Positions 1-6,156 are shown, counted from the first letter of the stretch. The stretch: 6,856 nt of DNA from an uncultured Selenomonadaceae bacterium (GCA_910579115.1 CAJTSO010000019.1:1-6856), one strand, 5' to 3'. Translations and numbers: made by a program. Notes: generated from the letters alone by a model not told the origin.

Positions 1-495
1 TACGTCGCCCCCCTGTTTATCCTGTTTACCACACATCTCAAAAGCAAAGGCTATACTGTATTCAATATCGCGCATATTATGAGCTAACGTATCATACTCC
101 GCTCCCTCTCTGATCGAGTCATAGTGTAGCATAGAATCTTCCGCAGGCTTGTAGCTGTAATTAACGACGTTTGTTATTTCGCCGTCCTTTAAAACGGAAA
201 TGGTCATGTCGTCGCCTTTGCCATTGACGACGGGCGCGACTCCTTTGTTGTCCGCGAGGGGTTTCTTTTCCATCGCCGCCAGCGCCTGACCTTCCTCGCT
301 GATATCGAGCTTATAGACGTCCTTCGACTCTAAAAGCTCCGACGCTGTATTTGGCTTATCCTCCGCTTGCGACTGCGCCGGGATTGACGTAACGTCGGCT
401 TTCCCTTGCGAGGCGCTGTCCGCCGACGCGCGCATCGCTTTCGCCGTGGGGTCGATATAGCTTGCGCTTGCGTTATCTAATTTCCCTATCTGCAT
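1..495 (-). CDS. Hypothetical protein, N-terminal 165 codons (runs off window edge)
   Basis: The frame is open from an ATG at 495 to the window edge with no stop, so the C-terminus is missing. The start is preceded by AGGGGTGA (501-508 on the minus strand), a fair Shine-Dalgarno about 5 bases upstream. The visible protein begins MQIGKLDNASASYIDPTAKA. Residues 1-55 are Ala/Ser/Gln-rich and probably disordered. A short predicted amphipathic stretch follows around DVYKLDISEEGQALAAMEKK, then a mixed region with TISVLKDGEITNVVNYSY and, near the edge, a more helical part with a single Cys. There is no signal peptide or membrane segment, so it is likely cytoplasmic or exported by a non-Sec route. 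Codon use (many GCG, GAC, GTC) matches the 535-residue gene upstream. It sits 134 bases downstream of that gene, beyond a terminator, and so is probably transcribed separately. I do not recognise the family. Confidence 0.8.
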   Translation of the reverse strand, partial: MQIGKLDNASASYIDPTAKAMRASADSASQGKADVTSIPAQSQAEDKPNTASELLESKDVYKLDISEEGQALAAMEKKPLADNKGVAPVVNGKGDDMTISVLKDGEITNVVNYSYKPAEDSMLHYDSIREGAEYDTLAHNMRDIEYSIAFAFEMCGKQDKQGGDV

Positions 496-554
496 GATTA
501 TCACCCCTCGATTAAATATAAAATATATTTTTATTGTATCATATACCTCACCAA
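496..554 (-). promoter_or_regulatory. AT-rich leader and possible promoter of the edge gene
   Basis: This AT-rich stretch lies between the preceding terminator and the start at 495. Read on the minus strand it contains TACAAT (538-533), a plausible -10 element, but I see no convincing -35 at 16-18 bases. The ribosome binding site AGGGGTGA lies at its downstream end. The placement after a terminator is the main argument for a promoter here. Confidence 0.3.
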
Positions 555-598
555 TATAAAAGTATGTCCCAAGAAAATTCTTGAGACATACTTTTATA
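550..598 (-). terminator. Rho-independent terminator of the 535-residue gene
   Basis: A long inverted repeat has arms 555-575 and 578-598. The single imperfect pair (569/584) is a G-U wobble in the minus-strand RNA but a C-A mismatch in the plus-strand RNA, which favours minus-strand use. In that direction the stem ends in CUUUUAUAUU. It begins about 32 bases after the stop at 630. Confidence 0.75.
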
Positions 599-629
599 TA
601 TTAGTGTGCCCGTAAATGCTTGCTTTGCC

Positions 630-2237
630 TTAAATCAGCATAGCTCCGTTGGGCTCAATAAATACAGCTTCCGGACTGCCGTAATTACCATAGCCTGTTC
701 CGATAGTATCTCCATGATACCAATTCGGACTCGTGAAATCCGCTGTTGCCATCTTATCCAGGTTCAAAATCACCACCATACTACTATCCCTAGTTTCAAC
801 TTTGCCCCAATACCCGGTATAAACCGGATTACCGTATTTATCTGTACCGGAAACTATATTGATTGCTCCTGCAAGGTCGCTTAATTTTGAGCTTTTCCTG
901 GAATGGGACTCGCTATAAATAACACGATTCAGCAGTAATTCTACAGGATGAGCGAGATTCATTCCACGCGGTTCTTTCGAACCAGTATAGGTACATAACT
1001 GCGCCGCCGTCAAAATCGTTTCCGACGTTGTCGTAATCGAGCATTTGGAAGAAGAAGCCGAATTATTGAGGCGTGTCGTTTCGAAATCAATATTGTGATA
1101 GTCGAAGAGCGCGCCGTTGGCGAGCAGGTGGTACGCATACGCGGCCGCCTGAGCCGACGCGCCGTTCGCATCCGCTTGCGCCGTTTTCTGGAACGCGTTT
1201 GATTCCGCCAGGATAGTCTCTACGAAATGAGAGCCGTCTTTCGTGAAATCATATTTATGTATTCCTTCGGCGGAAATATCCACGCCGTCCGGCATGGTGA
1301 CTACCAATACTTTGCAAACCGCCGCCGGGTCTATGTTGCCGTCGACGGACAGCAGGCGCAGGACGTAAGCGCCGGGATCTACGCTGGCGATACACGGAGT
1401 ATACGGGTCAAGCACAGTCAGGACCTGCATATTTTGATTCAGGATCTGAAGCTGATAGTTGACGTTGTCCAGCGCTCCGTAAAGAACAATCTCGTACTGA
1501 CCGGCTTCGGATACGAGCATGAGGGAGAGATCCTGATCGAGGGAGTTGTCCAGCGTATGGCTTACGGGCGTATTGAAGGGCTGAACCGGAGCCTGAAGCA
1601 GGCTGTCGTCTCCCTCATGCTCGTCCCATGTTCCTGAGAGCAGCATCAGGAAAGAGTATGCGTTCGCCGTATCTCCCGCAAAGGCCGCTACGCAGAAGAA
1701 GTAGTAGCCGGGCTCTGCAACGTAGCTCAAAAGCTCGTACATACCCGCCGGATTTTGTGATTCCGCGACGACGGTAAGGACTCCGGTAGACGCGTCGAGA
1801 GAGTACAGCGCAAGATCGTTGTCGATAGCGGCGTTAGCTTCCGGTGACATATAGAGGGTTATTTTCGCTTTTTCCGTAACCTCGAAGCAGTACCAGCGCC
1901 GCTGTCCCTGGCCGCTGATGGAGTCGCTGTACATTGAGCCCGGCTGTATCATGTAGGCGCCGTTGGGGTTGCTGTTGACAGGTTCGTCGTTTGCTGCGCG
2001 CGCGCCGGCCGCAGTCGAGAGAGCGACGGCTTCGAGAGGTCGCGCGGCTTTTTCAAACGCGGCGGGAGACGGCGCGAGTTTGGGAGCTTTCGCGTCTGTT
2101 TTCGTCGCCGGCGCGAGCGCCGAGATCATGCGTTGGCGCGAGATCACGTTTTTCATTTCGGTTGCGCTCACACTTCGGCCGCTTTTTTCTTTTGCCGGAA
2201 AATCTGCGGCGTTAAAAGTGATGGTTTTGTCAAACAT
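630..2237 (-). CDS. Uncharacterised 535-residue protein with two beta-rich PPC-like segments
   Basis: I prefer the ATG at 2237 (MFDKTITFNAADFPAK), which has AAAGGACG ending 7-9 bases upstream. An in-frame ATG at 2288 would add 17 residues but lacks a ribosome binding site. There is no Sec signal peptide. Residues 1-85 are a polar, Ala/Lys/Arg-rich leader. Residues about 85-200 (RRWYCFEVTEKAKITLYM, then EPGYYFFCVAAF) and about 215-316 (EAGQYEIVLYG, then DPGAYVLRLLS) read as two successive beta-sandwich units. The recurring pattern 'E-x-G-x-Y-x-[hydrophobic]' resembles the bacterial pre-peptidase C-terminal (PPC) domain found on secreted proteins; this is a resemblance, not a match I could test. 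Residues about 320-535 are unassigned, with Gly/Tyr/Asn-rich stretches such as GTGYGNYGSPEAVF. I see no catalytic motif. The gene follows a 50-residue membrane peptide gene by 130 bases, probably in the same transcript. GC falls from about 55-68% to about 42-45% in the last third. Confidence 0.85.
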   Translation of the reverse strand: MFDKTITFNAADFPAKEKSGRSVSATEMKNVISRQRMISALAPATKTDAKAPKLAPSPAAFEKAARPLEAVALSTAAGARAANDEPVNSNPNGAYMIQPGSMYSDSISGQGQRRWYCFEVTEKAKITLYMSPEANAAIDNDLALYSLDASTGVLTVVAESQNPAGMYELLSYVAEPGYYFFCVAAFAGDTANAYSFLMLLSGTWDEHEGDDSLLQAPVQPFNTPVSHTLDNSLDQDLSLMLVSEAGQYEIVLYGALDNVNYQLQILNQNMQVLTVLDPYTPCIASVDPGAYVLRLLSVDGNIDPAAVCKVLVVTMPDGVDISAEGIHKYDFTKDGSHFVETILAESNAFQKTAQADANGASAQAAAYAYHLLANGALFDYHNIDFETTRLNNSASSSKCSITTTSETILTAAQLCTYTGSKEPRGMNLAHPVELLLNRVIYSESHSRKSSKLSDLAGAINIVSGTDKYGNPVYTGYWGKVETRDSSMVVILNLDKMATADFTSPNWYHGDTIGTGYGNYGSPEAVFIEPNGAMLI

Positions 2238-2351
2238 TTTGATTCGTCCTTTCTTTTTCTGATAATTTTGGTAAATTACGGTTCTCATACTGCGCGCTTA
2301 TGAGAGGAGAGTTGCGCCCGCAGGCGTCGGGTAAAAGCGTCGGATATAACG

Positions 2352-2368
2352 GCGGTTCTTTGAACCGC
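2352..2368 (-). other. Intercistronic hairpin between the membrane peptide and the 535-residue gene
   Basis: A perfect 7-base-pair stem (GCGGTTC / GAACCGC, loop of three) begins exactly at the stop codon of the upstream small gene. There is no U-tract after it in the minus direction, so it is not a standard terminator. It could stabilise the upstream message or cause partial termination, making the downstream gene part of the same transcript at a different level. Confidence 0.45.
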
Positions 2369-2520
2369 TATTTCAGCCGGTCGAAAAACCGTTTAAGGCA
2401 GTAGGTTCCCAACGGGACGATGATTGCGACTATCATGACCGCAAGGATAACGCAAAAAAGCAGTATGCCGTTGTCCGTTTTGTGTACGATAGCCGTCAGG
2501 ACAGTTTCTGCCGCGTCCAT
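2368..2520 (-). CDS. 50-residue single-pass membrane peptide
   Basis: The reading frame runs from ATG at 2520 to TAG at 2370-2368. It has one of the best ribosome binding sites in the window (AAAGGAGGTGA, 5 bases before the ATG), and this is the main reason to accept so short a gene. The product is MDAAETVLTAIVHKTDNGIL followed by LFCVILAVMIVAIIVPLGTY and CLKRFFDRLK. Residues about 18-40 form one hydrophobic helix, and the last ten residues are strongly basic (K43, R44, R48, K50). The positive-inside rule predicts N-terminus out, C-terminus in. The size and layout are compatible with a small holin/BhlA-like protein, a type I toxin peptide or a small membrane regulator, but no family motif decides between them. 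It has its own promoter candidate and lies 130 bases upstream of the 535-residue gene on the same strand, so a joint function is plausible but unproven. Confidence 0.75.
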   Translation of the reverse strand: MDAAETVLTAIVHKTDNGILLFCVILAVMIVAIIVPLGTYCLKRFFDRLK

Positions 2521-2561
2521 TGTCTTCACCTCCTTTTATCCGACGCTCTTACTTATTACAG

Positions 2562-2590
2562 AGATTATTTGACGCTTTTTTTAACCTCAA
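2562..2590 (-). promoter_or_regulatory. Promoter candidate for the membrane peptide gene
   Basis: On the minus strand TTGAGG (2590-2585) and TAATCT (2567-2562) are separated by 17 bases. Each matches the sigma-70 consensus at four positions. The expected transcript start is near 2555, about 35 bases before the ATG at 2520. It lies just after a terminator for upstream transcription, as expected for an independent unit. Confidence 0.5.
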
Positions 2591-2620
2591 TTTAAAAATT
2601 TTTTTTGACGAATCGAAGGT

Positions 2621-2653
2621 AAAATAAAAAAAGCCCGGCTATTTGCCAGGGCT
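2621..2653 (-). terminator. Rho-independent terminator
   Basis: In the minus-strand RNA AGCCC pairs with GGGCU, followed inward by GGC with GCC around a one-base bulge and a five-base loop. The stem is followed by an uninterrupted run of seven U and then an AU-rich stretch. It lies about 36 bases after the stop of the start-less frame at 2689-2790 and probably was that gene's terminator. It may now also end transcripts from the MATE gene. Confidence 0.8.
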
Positions 2654-2688
2654 CAAGCTATAAAAAATACAATTTTTGTTTACGCGCT

Positions 2689-2790
2689 TTACGTTTGCAA
2701 GTCGCTAATATCTGCTTCTTCGTGCAGGCGCTCCAGCGCGTCCGCCGCCTCCGCCAGAGGGGTGATTGGGGTTGTTTGTCGACAGGCTGA
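2689..2790 (-). pseudogene. Probable 3' remnant of a truncated gene
   Basis: A minus-strand frame without a start codon ends in TAA at 2691-2689. It encodes a protein-like C-terminus: TTPITPLAEAADALERLHEE followed by ADISDLQT. The Ala/Glu/Leu-rich helical character and the correctly placed terminator 36 bases downstream suggest the surviving tail of a real gene. The frame can be followed back into the palindrome at 2790-2814 and meets a stop soon after, near 2836. I do not recognise the parent family. The alternative is a chance open frame in GC-rich DNA. The sequence is too short to exclude that. Confidence 0.35.
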
Positions 2791-2814
2791 AACCACCGGT
2801 TCAACCGGTGGTTT
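2790..2814. repeat. Near-perfect palindrome, possible terminator or mobile-element hairpin
   Basis: Twelve-base arms (2790-2801 and 2803-2814, core ACCACCGGTT / AACCGGTGGT) flank a single central base. On the plus strand the right arm runs into TTTTGATTTT, a fair U-tract; on the minus strand only three U follow. It lies 29 bases after the MATE stop, so it could act as that gene's terminator, though the better U-tract points the wrong way. Its position between a gene remnant and a gene of different character also fits an end hairpin of a mobile or dispersed repeat element. Confidence 0.6.
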
Positions 2815-2842
2815 TGATTTTGGAGAATTTTAGTATGTAATA

Positions 2843-4243
2843 CTATGAGTGGGGCAGCATTGGATGGGCGGTGCCCACGGGAGTGGGAGCCGCCTCCGGG
2901 GCAGCCTTCGCCCGGAAAACCTGACGCCAGCGGATGGCCAGCATGGCAAACATCATGACTAAGCTGACGCTGTAGGAGGTGTAAACGACCCGCATATCCC
3001 ACCAGTAACTAAAGAGCGCCTGACACCACAGCACCCGGAAGAGGGCGTAGCAGATAAGGGTGCAGAGCATGGGCCAGGCAGCGTTGCCCAGCCCCTTCAG
3101 AGCCCCCAGGTAAACCTGGTTTACAGAGTAGAATATATAGGAAGGCAATACCCAGAGGACAGCGGCGACACCGTGGCGGAGAGTTTCCTGGTTGGAGGTG
3201 AAGCCCGCCAGAAGGGGCTCGGCAAAATAAGTGAGCAGGAAGCTCAGGGGCGCCGTGAAAAGAACGGCAGTAATCAGGCTGAAGCGGACAGCGTCCCTGA
3301 TTCGGTCAAGCCGCCGGGCGCCGTAATTCTGCCCGATAAAACCGGTGAGGGCGATACCGTAGGCAAAGGTGGGATAATAAATGAAGCCCTCCAGCTTGGC
3401 AAAAAGCACCATGCCCGCTGCCGCGGCGGCGCCGAAAGCATTTATGCTCAGCTGAATTACGAGAGAGGAAATGCTCATGAAGAGCGCCTGCATACCGGCA
3501 GGCATAGAAAGGCGGATGATTTCGTTCAGGTCGGTCAGGGAGAGCCGCAGCCGCCGGCGGGTCAGGGCATAGTCGGGATGAAGCCGGGTCAGCTTGCGGA
3601 GGATAAAGCAGCCAAGGATAAGCTGGGACAAAACTGTAGCAAGGGCGGCTCCTGCCATCCCCCAGTCCAGAACCGTGACGAAGAGCAGATCCAGCGCCAG
3701 ATTTACCATGGTGGAGGCGGTGAGGAGATAAAGGGCAGTGCGGGTGTTCCCCAGAGCTCTGAGAATGCCGTCGCCAATGTTGAAAAGCAGCTGGGGCATC
3801 AGGCCGAGAAAACCGATGGATAAATAAAGAGTTGCTTCCTTTAGTATATCAGGAGGACAATTCAGCCAGCGGAGCAGCCGCTCTGCCTCAAGGCAGCCCC
3901 CCAGCGTCAGCAGGAGCCCAACCAGCAGACCGAGGGATACCACGGTTCCGATGGCGCTGCTGACCTTGCCGTAGCGGTAGGCTCCGAAATGGTGGGAAAT
4001 TATTATGGAAACGCCGCTGGAGAAGCCGATGAAGAAATTGACGATGACGGAGAGAATGAGTCCTCCGATACCTGCGGCAGCCAGACCGCCGTTTCCAACC
4101 CAGTGTCCAACGACGAAGCAGTCGGTGATGTTGTACAGCATTTGGAGCAGCTGGCAGAGGAGTACCGGCAGGGTGAAGGCAAAGAGGGTTTTCCCGATGG
4201 GACCGGTCTCCATGTGGACCTCTTTAGCTGAATTGATAAACAT
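2843..4243 (-). CDS. MATE-family multidrug/toxin efflux transporter
   Basis: A 466-residue, strongly hydrophobic protein of the usual MATE length (about 440-470) with about 12 predicted membrane helices. Family hallmarks are visible in order: the first-helix region LPVLLCQLLQMLYNITDCFV leading to GHWVG (residues about 25-50); GDGILRALGNTRTALYLL with the following N-x-x-L-D (residues 158-186); GFIGQNYGARRLDRIRDA at the start of the second half (residues 301-318); and GALKGLGNAAWPM (380-392). The two halves correspond to the two six-helix bundles. MATE proteins export cationic drugs or metabolites using Na+ or H+ gradients; the substrate here cannot be read. The ATG at 4243 has GGGGA 7 bases upstream. 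An in-frame ATG at codon 11 (METGPIGKTL), also with a nearby GAGG, is a possible alternative. The C-terminal tail (about 445-466) is Pro/Ala-rich. The gene is divergent from a TetR regulator, its likely repressor. Confidence 0.93.
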   Translation of the reverse strand: MFINSAKEVHMETGPIGKTLFAFTLPVLLCQLLQMLYNITDCFVVGHWVGNGGLAAAGIGGLILSVIVNFFIGFSSGVSIIISHHFGAYRYGKVSSAIGTVVSLGLLVGLLLTLGGCLEAERLLRWLNCPPDILKEATLYLSIGFLGLMPQLLFNIGDGILRALGNTRTALYLLTASTMVNLALDLLFVTVLDWGMAGAALATVLSQLILGCFILRKLTRLHPDYALTRRRLRLSLTDLNEIIRLSMPAGMQALFMSISSLVIQLSINAFGAAAAAGMVLFAKLEGFIYYPTFAYGIALTGFIGQNYGARRLDRIRDAVRFSLITAVLFTAPLSFLLTYFAEPLLAGFTSNQETLRHGVAAVLWVLPSYIFYSVNQVYLGALKGLGNAAWPMLCTLICYALFRVLWCQALFSYWWDMRVVYTSYSVSLVMMFAMLAIRWRQVFRAKAAPEAAPTPVGTAHPMLPHS

Positions 4244-4362
4244 ATATCTATCCCCAAAAATTATTTTTGTTTTGCTGAACAGATTGTCCTGTAATTTGAT
4301 ATACTAATAATAATCGGGAAGGGAGAAGACGGGTAGAGTCAGATTATTCCGGCCGTAAGATA

Positions 4363-4391
4363 TTGAACTGATATTAAAAATTGTACATTAT
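4363..4391 (+). promoter_or_regulatory. Promoter candidate of the TetR-type regulator
   Basis: TTGAAC (4363-4368) and CATTAT (4386-4391) are 17 bases apart, placing a start about 27 bases before the ATG at 4425. An imperfect inverted repeat (CTGATATT at 4368-4375, AATATTAG at 4403-4410, one mismatch) with a nested ATTGT/ACAAT pair brackets the -10. It could be the regulator's own operator, but it is AT-rich and may be chance. The MATE promoter must lie in the same 181-base intergenic region; I could not place it with confidence. Confidence 0.45.
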
Positions 4392-4424
4392 CATAAATAA
4401 ACAATATTAGAGGAATGGGACGAA

Positions 4425-5006
4425 ATGGACAGAAGACAGAAAAAAACAAGACAGGCAATTTTTGACGCGTTGGAAGCGCTGCTTCAGGTTAAGGCCTATG
4501 ACCGGATAACTATCCAGGATATTATCGAGCGGGCGGATGTGGGCCGCAGCACCTTTTATTCCCACTTCGAGACGAAGGACGAGCTGCTCCACGCCATTTG
4601 CAGCGAGCTGCTTTCCCATGTCGTCCACGCGGCCCACGACTGCTCCCACACCCACGGTCTTCCCTCCGGTCAGGAGCAGCCTCTGTCCGTCTTTTGCCAC
4701 AGCCTGAAGCACCTCCAGGAAAACGACCATAATATCCTGCGGCTTTTGGCCTGCGAATCAAACGCAATCTTTCTCAGCTACTTCAGCCGGATGGTGGAGG
4801 CAATCGTCCGGTCCCAGCTTCCTCTGGAAAAGCTGGCGGCCTGGCGGGGCGTGCCGGAGGAATTTCTGCTGCAGCATATTGCCAGCAGCTATATCTCCAT
4901 GGTGAAATGGTGGCTGAAGAACTGCCCCGAGCTGCCGCCCCAGGAGCTGGCGGAGTACTTTCACCGGGTCATTGGGCCGTTGACTGTAGATAAGGAGGAT
5001 AGCTGA
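4425..5006 (+). CDS. TetR/AcrR-family transcriptional regulator
   Basis: A 193-residue protein, the normal size for TetR regulators. The N-terminal DNA-binding domain is clear: residues 5-22 form helix 1 (QKKTRQAIFDALEALLQV), then ITIQDIIERADVGRSTFYSH (residues 28-47) is the helix-turn-helix with the characteristic S-T-F-Y-x-H-F-x-x-K-D-E-L ending. The remainder (about 60-185) is the helical ligand/dimer domain. Its ending PPQELAEYFHRVIGP resembles the C-terminal domain of DhaS-like TetR proteins (TetR_C_8 type), an impression I could not test. GAGGA lies 10 bases before the ATG. Divergence from the MATE gene suggests it represses that exporter and is released by a compound the pump removes; this is inference from layout. 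It converges on bioB, with 71 bases between the stop codons. Confidence 0.92.
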   Translation: MDRRQKKTRQAIFDALEALLQVKAYDRITIQDIIERADVGRSTFYSHFETKDELLHAICSELLSHVVHAAHDCSHTHGLPSGQEQPLSVFCHSLKHLQENDHNILRLLACESNAIFLSYFSRMVEAIVRSQLPLEKLAAWRGVPEEFLLQHIASSYISMVKWWLKNCPELPPQELAEYFHRVIGPLTVDKEDS

Positions 5007-5055
5007 TAAAAAATGACAGGAGCCGTTGATTCTCGTGAATCAACGGCTCCTGTCA
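5007..5055 (-). terminator. Strong terminator between convergent tetR-type gene and bioB
   Basis: A perfect stem with arms 5014-5032 and 5037-5055 (19 pairs, loop TCGT). In the minus direction it is followed by AUUUUUUAUC, so it ends bioB transcription 23 bases after the stop codon. In the plus direction it begins 8 bases after the regulator's stop but is followed only by AAUAUAUG, so it may block read-through less efficiently that way. Confidence 0.9.
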
Positions 5056-5077
5056 ATATATGATGTTTTGGGGAGAT

Positions 5078-6052
5078 CTATTTATTTGTGAGCCCCAGCT
5101 CCGCCAGCATGGCAAAATCTCCGGCGATGGTGGTGCCGCTGGTGGTGAGCATGTCTCCGGTGATGGTGGCGGAGGCTCCGGTAGTGAAGGCGGTCTTGCC
5201 GCAGCCCGGGAGCAGATTGCGGCCGGCGCCGAGGCGGATATTAGCTTCCGGATTGATGTAGCGGAAGAAGGCGATTGTTCTCATTGCATCATCGGAGGAT
5301 ACGGAAGGCATATTCTCAAGTGGGGAGCCGGGAATCGGCTGCAAAAAGTTCAGGGGGATGGAGGTGATTTCCATCTCCGACAGGGTGATTGCCATGTCCA
5401 GGCGGTCCGCCCAGCTTTCGCCGAGGCCGATGATGCCGCCGGAGCAGACGCAGAGACCGGCGTTCTTTGCATAGCTGATTGTACGCAGCTTGTCCTCAAA
5501 TGTATGGGTGGTGCAGATTCTGGGGAAGAAGCTGCGGCTTGTTTCGATATTGTTGTGATAGCTGGTGACACCGGCATCTCTCAGCTGGTAGAACTGTTCC
5601 TGATTCAGAAGACCCATGGAAGCGCAGAGGTTAATGCTGAGGTTGTCCCGCATATCCCTGAAAGTATCCAATGCCTTTTCAAAGTCCTCGCCTACGAGGG
5701 CGCGGCCGGCGGTAACGATAGCGAAGCGGTTTACACCTGCCTCCTGGTTATGCTTTGCGGTAGCAATGATTTCTTCCTTCGGCAGGAAGTCGTAGGTTTC
5801 ACAGCTGGTGTGGTTGTGGGCGGACTGGGCGCAGTATTTGCAGTTTTCCGGACATTTTCCGCTCTTGCCGTTGATGATGGTGCACATATCTACATGGTTG
5901 CCGCAGAAATACTTCTGGATACGGCCTGCACCCTCCTCCAGCTCGGCAAGGTCAGCCTCCAGAAAGATGGACAGGTCGTCGCCTCTCTTTATGAGGTACC
6001 CCTCGTTTATGATTTTGTCCGCCAGCCGGGCGGGAGTTATTTTTTCGGACAC
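5078..6052 (-). CDS. bioB: Biotin synthase (radical SAM enzyme)
   Basis: A 324-residue protein that inserts sulfur into dethiobiotin, the last step of biotin synthesis, in the cytoplasm. The radical-SAM cluster motif C-x3-C-x2-C is seen as GKCPENCKYCAQS (Cys67, 71, 74). Other family signatures are YHNNIETS (165-172), CVCSGGIIGLGE (201-212), IPLNFLQPIPGSPLE (232-246) and NIRLGAGRNLLPG (271-283), the last holding the conserved Arg (273) corresponding to E. coli Arg260. Of the E. coli auxiliary-cluster cysteines, 128 and 188 correspond to Cys143 and Cys203, but Cys97 aligns with Ala111 (NRFAIVTAGR). Extra cysteines are present at 50, 57, 84, 180, 201 and 284. This is the pattern I associate with BioB of anaerobic Firmicutes. 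The start is GTG at 6052 with GAGGT 9-10 bases upstream. No other biotin gene is adjacent, so it is a single-gene unit, controlled by BirA-like sites upstream. Confidence 0.96.
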   Translation of the reverse strand: MSEKITPARLADKIINEGYLIKRGDDLSIFLEADLAELEEGAGRIQKYFCGNHVDMCTIINGKSGKCPENCKYCAQSAHNHTSCETYDFLPKEEIIATAKHNQEAGVNRFAIVTAGRALVGEDFEKALDTFRDMRDNLSINLCASMGLLNQEQFYQLRDAGVTSYHNNIETSRSFFPRICTTHTFEDKLRTISYAKNAGLCVCSGGIIGLGESWADRLDMAITLSEMEITSIPLNFLQPIPGSPLENMPSVSSDDAMRTIAFFRYINPEANIRLGAGRNLLPGCGKTAFTTGASATITGDMLTTSGTTIAGDFAMLAELGLTNK

Positions 6053-6124
6053 TTTTTGTTACCTCGCTTGTAAATGATAGGCTGCTTTCCCTTGGACACG
6101 GGGGATTCAGGGGCAGCGCTTTGG

Positions 6125-6156
6125 TTGTCAACTACATTATATTAGCAGGTTGACAT
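6125..6156 (-). promoter_or_regulatory. BirA-type operator 1 over the bioB -10 region
   Basis: TTGTCAACT (6125-6133) and GGTTGACAT (6148-6156) are separated by 14 bases. This fits the known BirA operator form TTGTnAACC-N14/15-GGTTnACAA. It spans the bioB -10 box, so bound biotinylated-ligand BirA would block transcription when biotin is plentiful. Confidence 0.8.

Noticed and set aside
555..598. The long hairpin as a mobile-element end or CRISPR-like repeat
   Set aside because: It is a single copy, placed just after a stop codon, with a G-U pair that works only in the minus-strand RNA and a U-rich tail. A terminator explains it fully.
606..884. A 92-codon plus-strand frame opposite the end of the 535-residue gene
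   Set aside because: No ribosome binding site and no domain character; it is a shadow of the minus-strand gene.
2238..2288. Longer start for the 535-residue protein (17 extra residues)
   Set aside because: No Shine-Dalgarno precedes the ATG at 2288, whereas AAAGGACG precedes the ATG at 2237.
2658..3002. A 114-codon minus-strand frame overlapping the MATE 3' end
   Set aside because: It overlaps the transporter in another frame, lacks a ribosome binding site and has a Pro/Arg/His-rich translation. A different frame gives the protein-like tail at 2689-2790.
3173..3823. A 216-codon open frame on the plus strand inside the MATE gene
   Set aside because: It is the complement of a well-supported transporter. 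The translation is hydrophilic and low-complexity, as expected for the antisense of membrane helices.
5060..6073. A 337-codon open frame on the plus strand opposite bioB
   Set aside because: It is the antisense shadow of a clearly recognised bioB. The translation is Gly/Ala/Val-rich without domain character, and it runs through the bioB terminator side and ribosome binding site.
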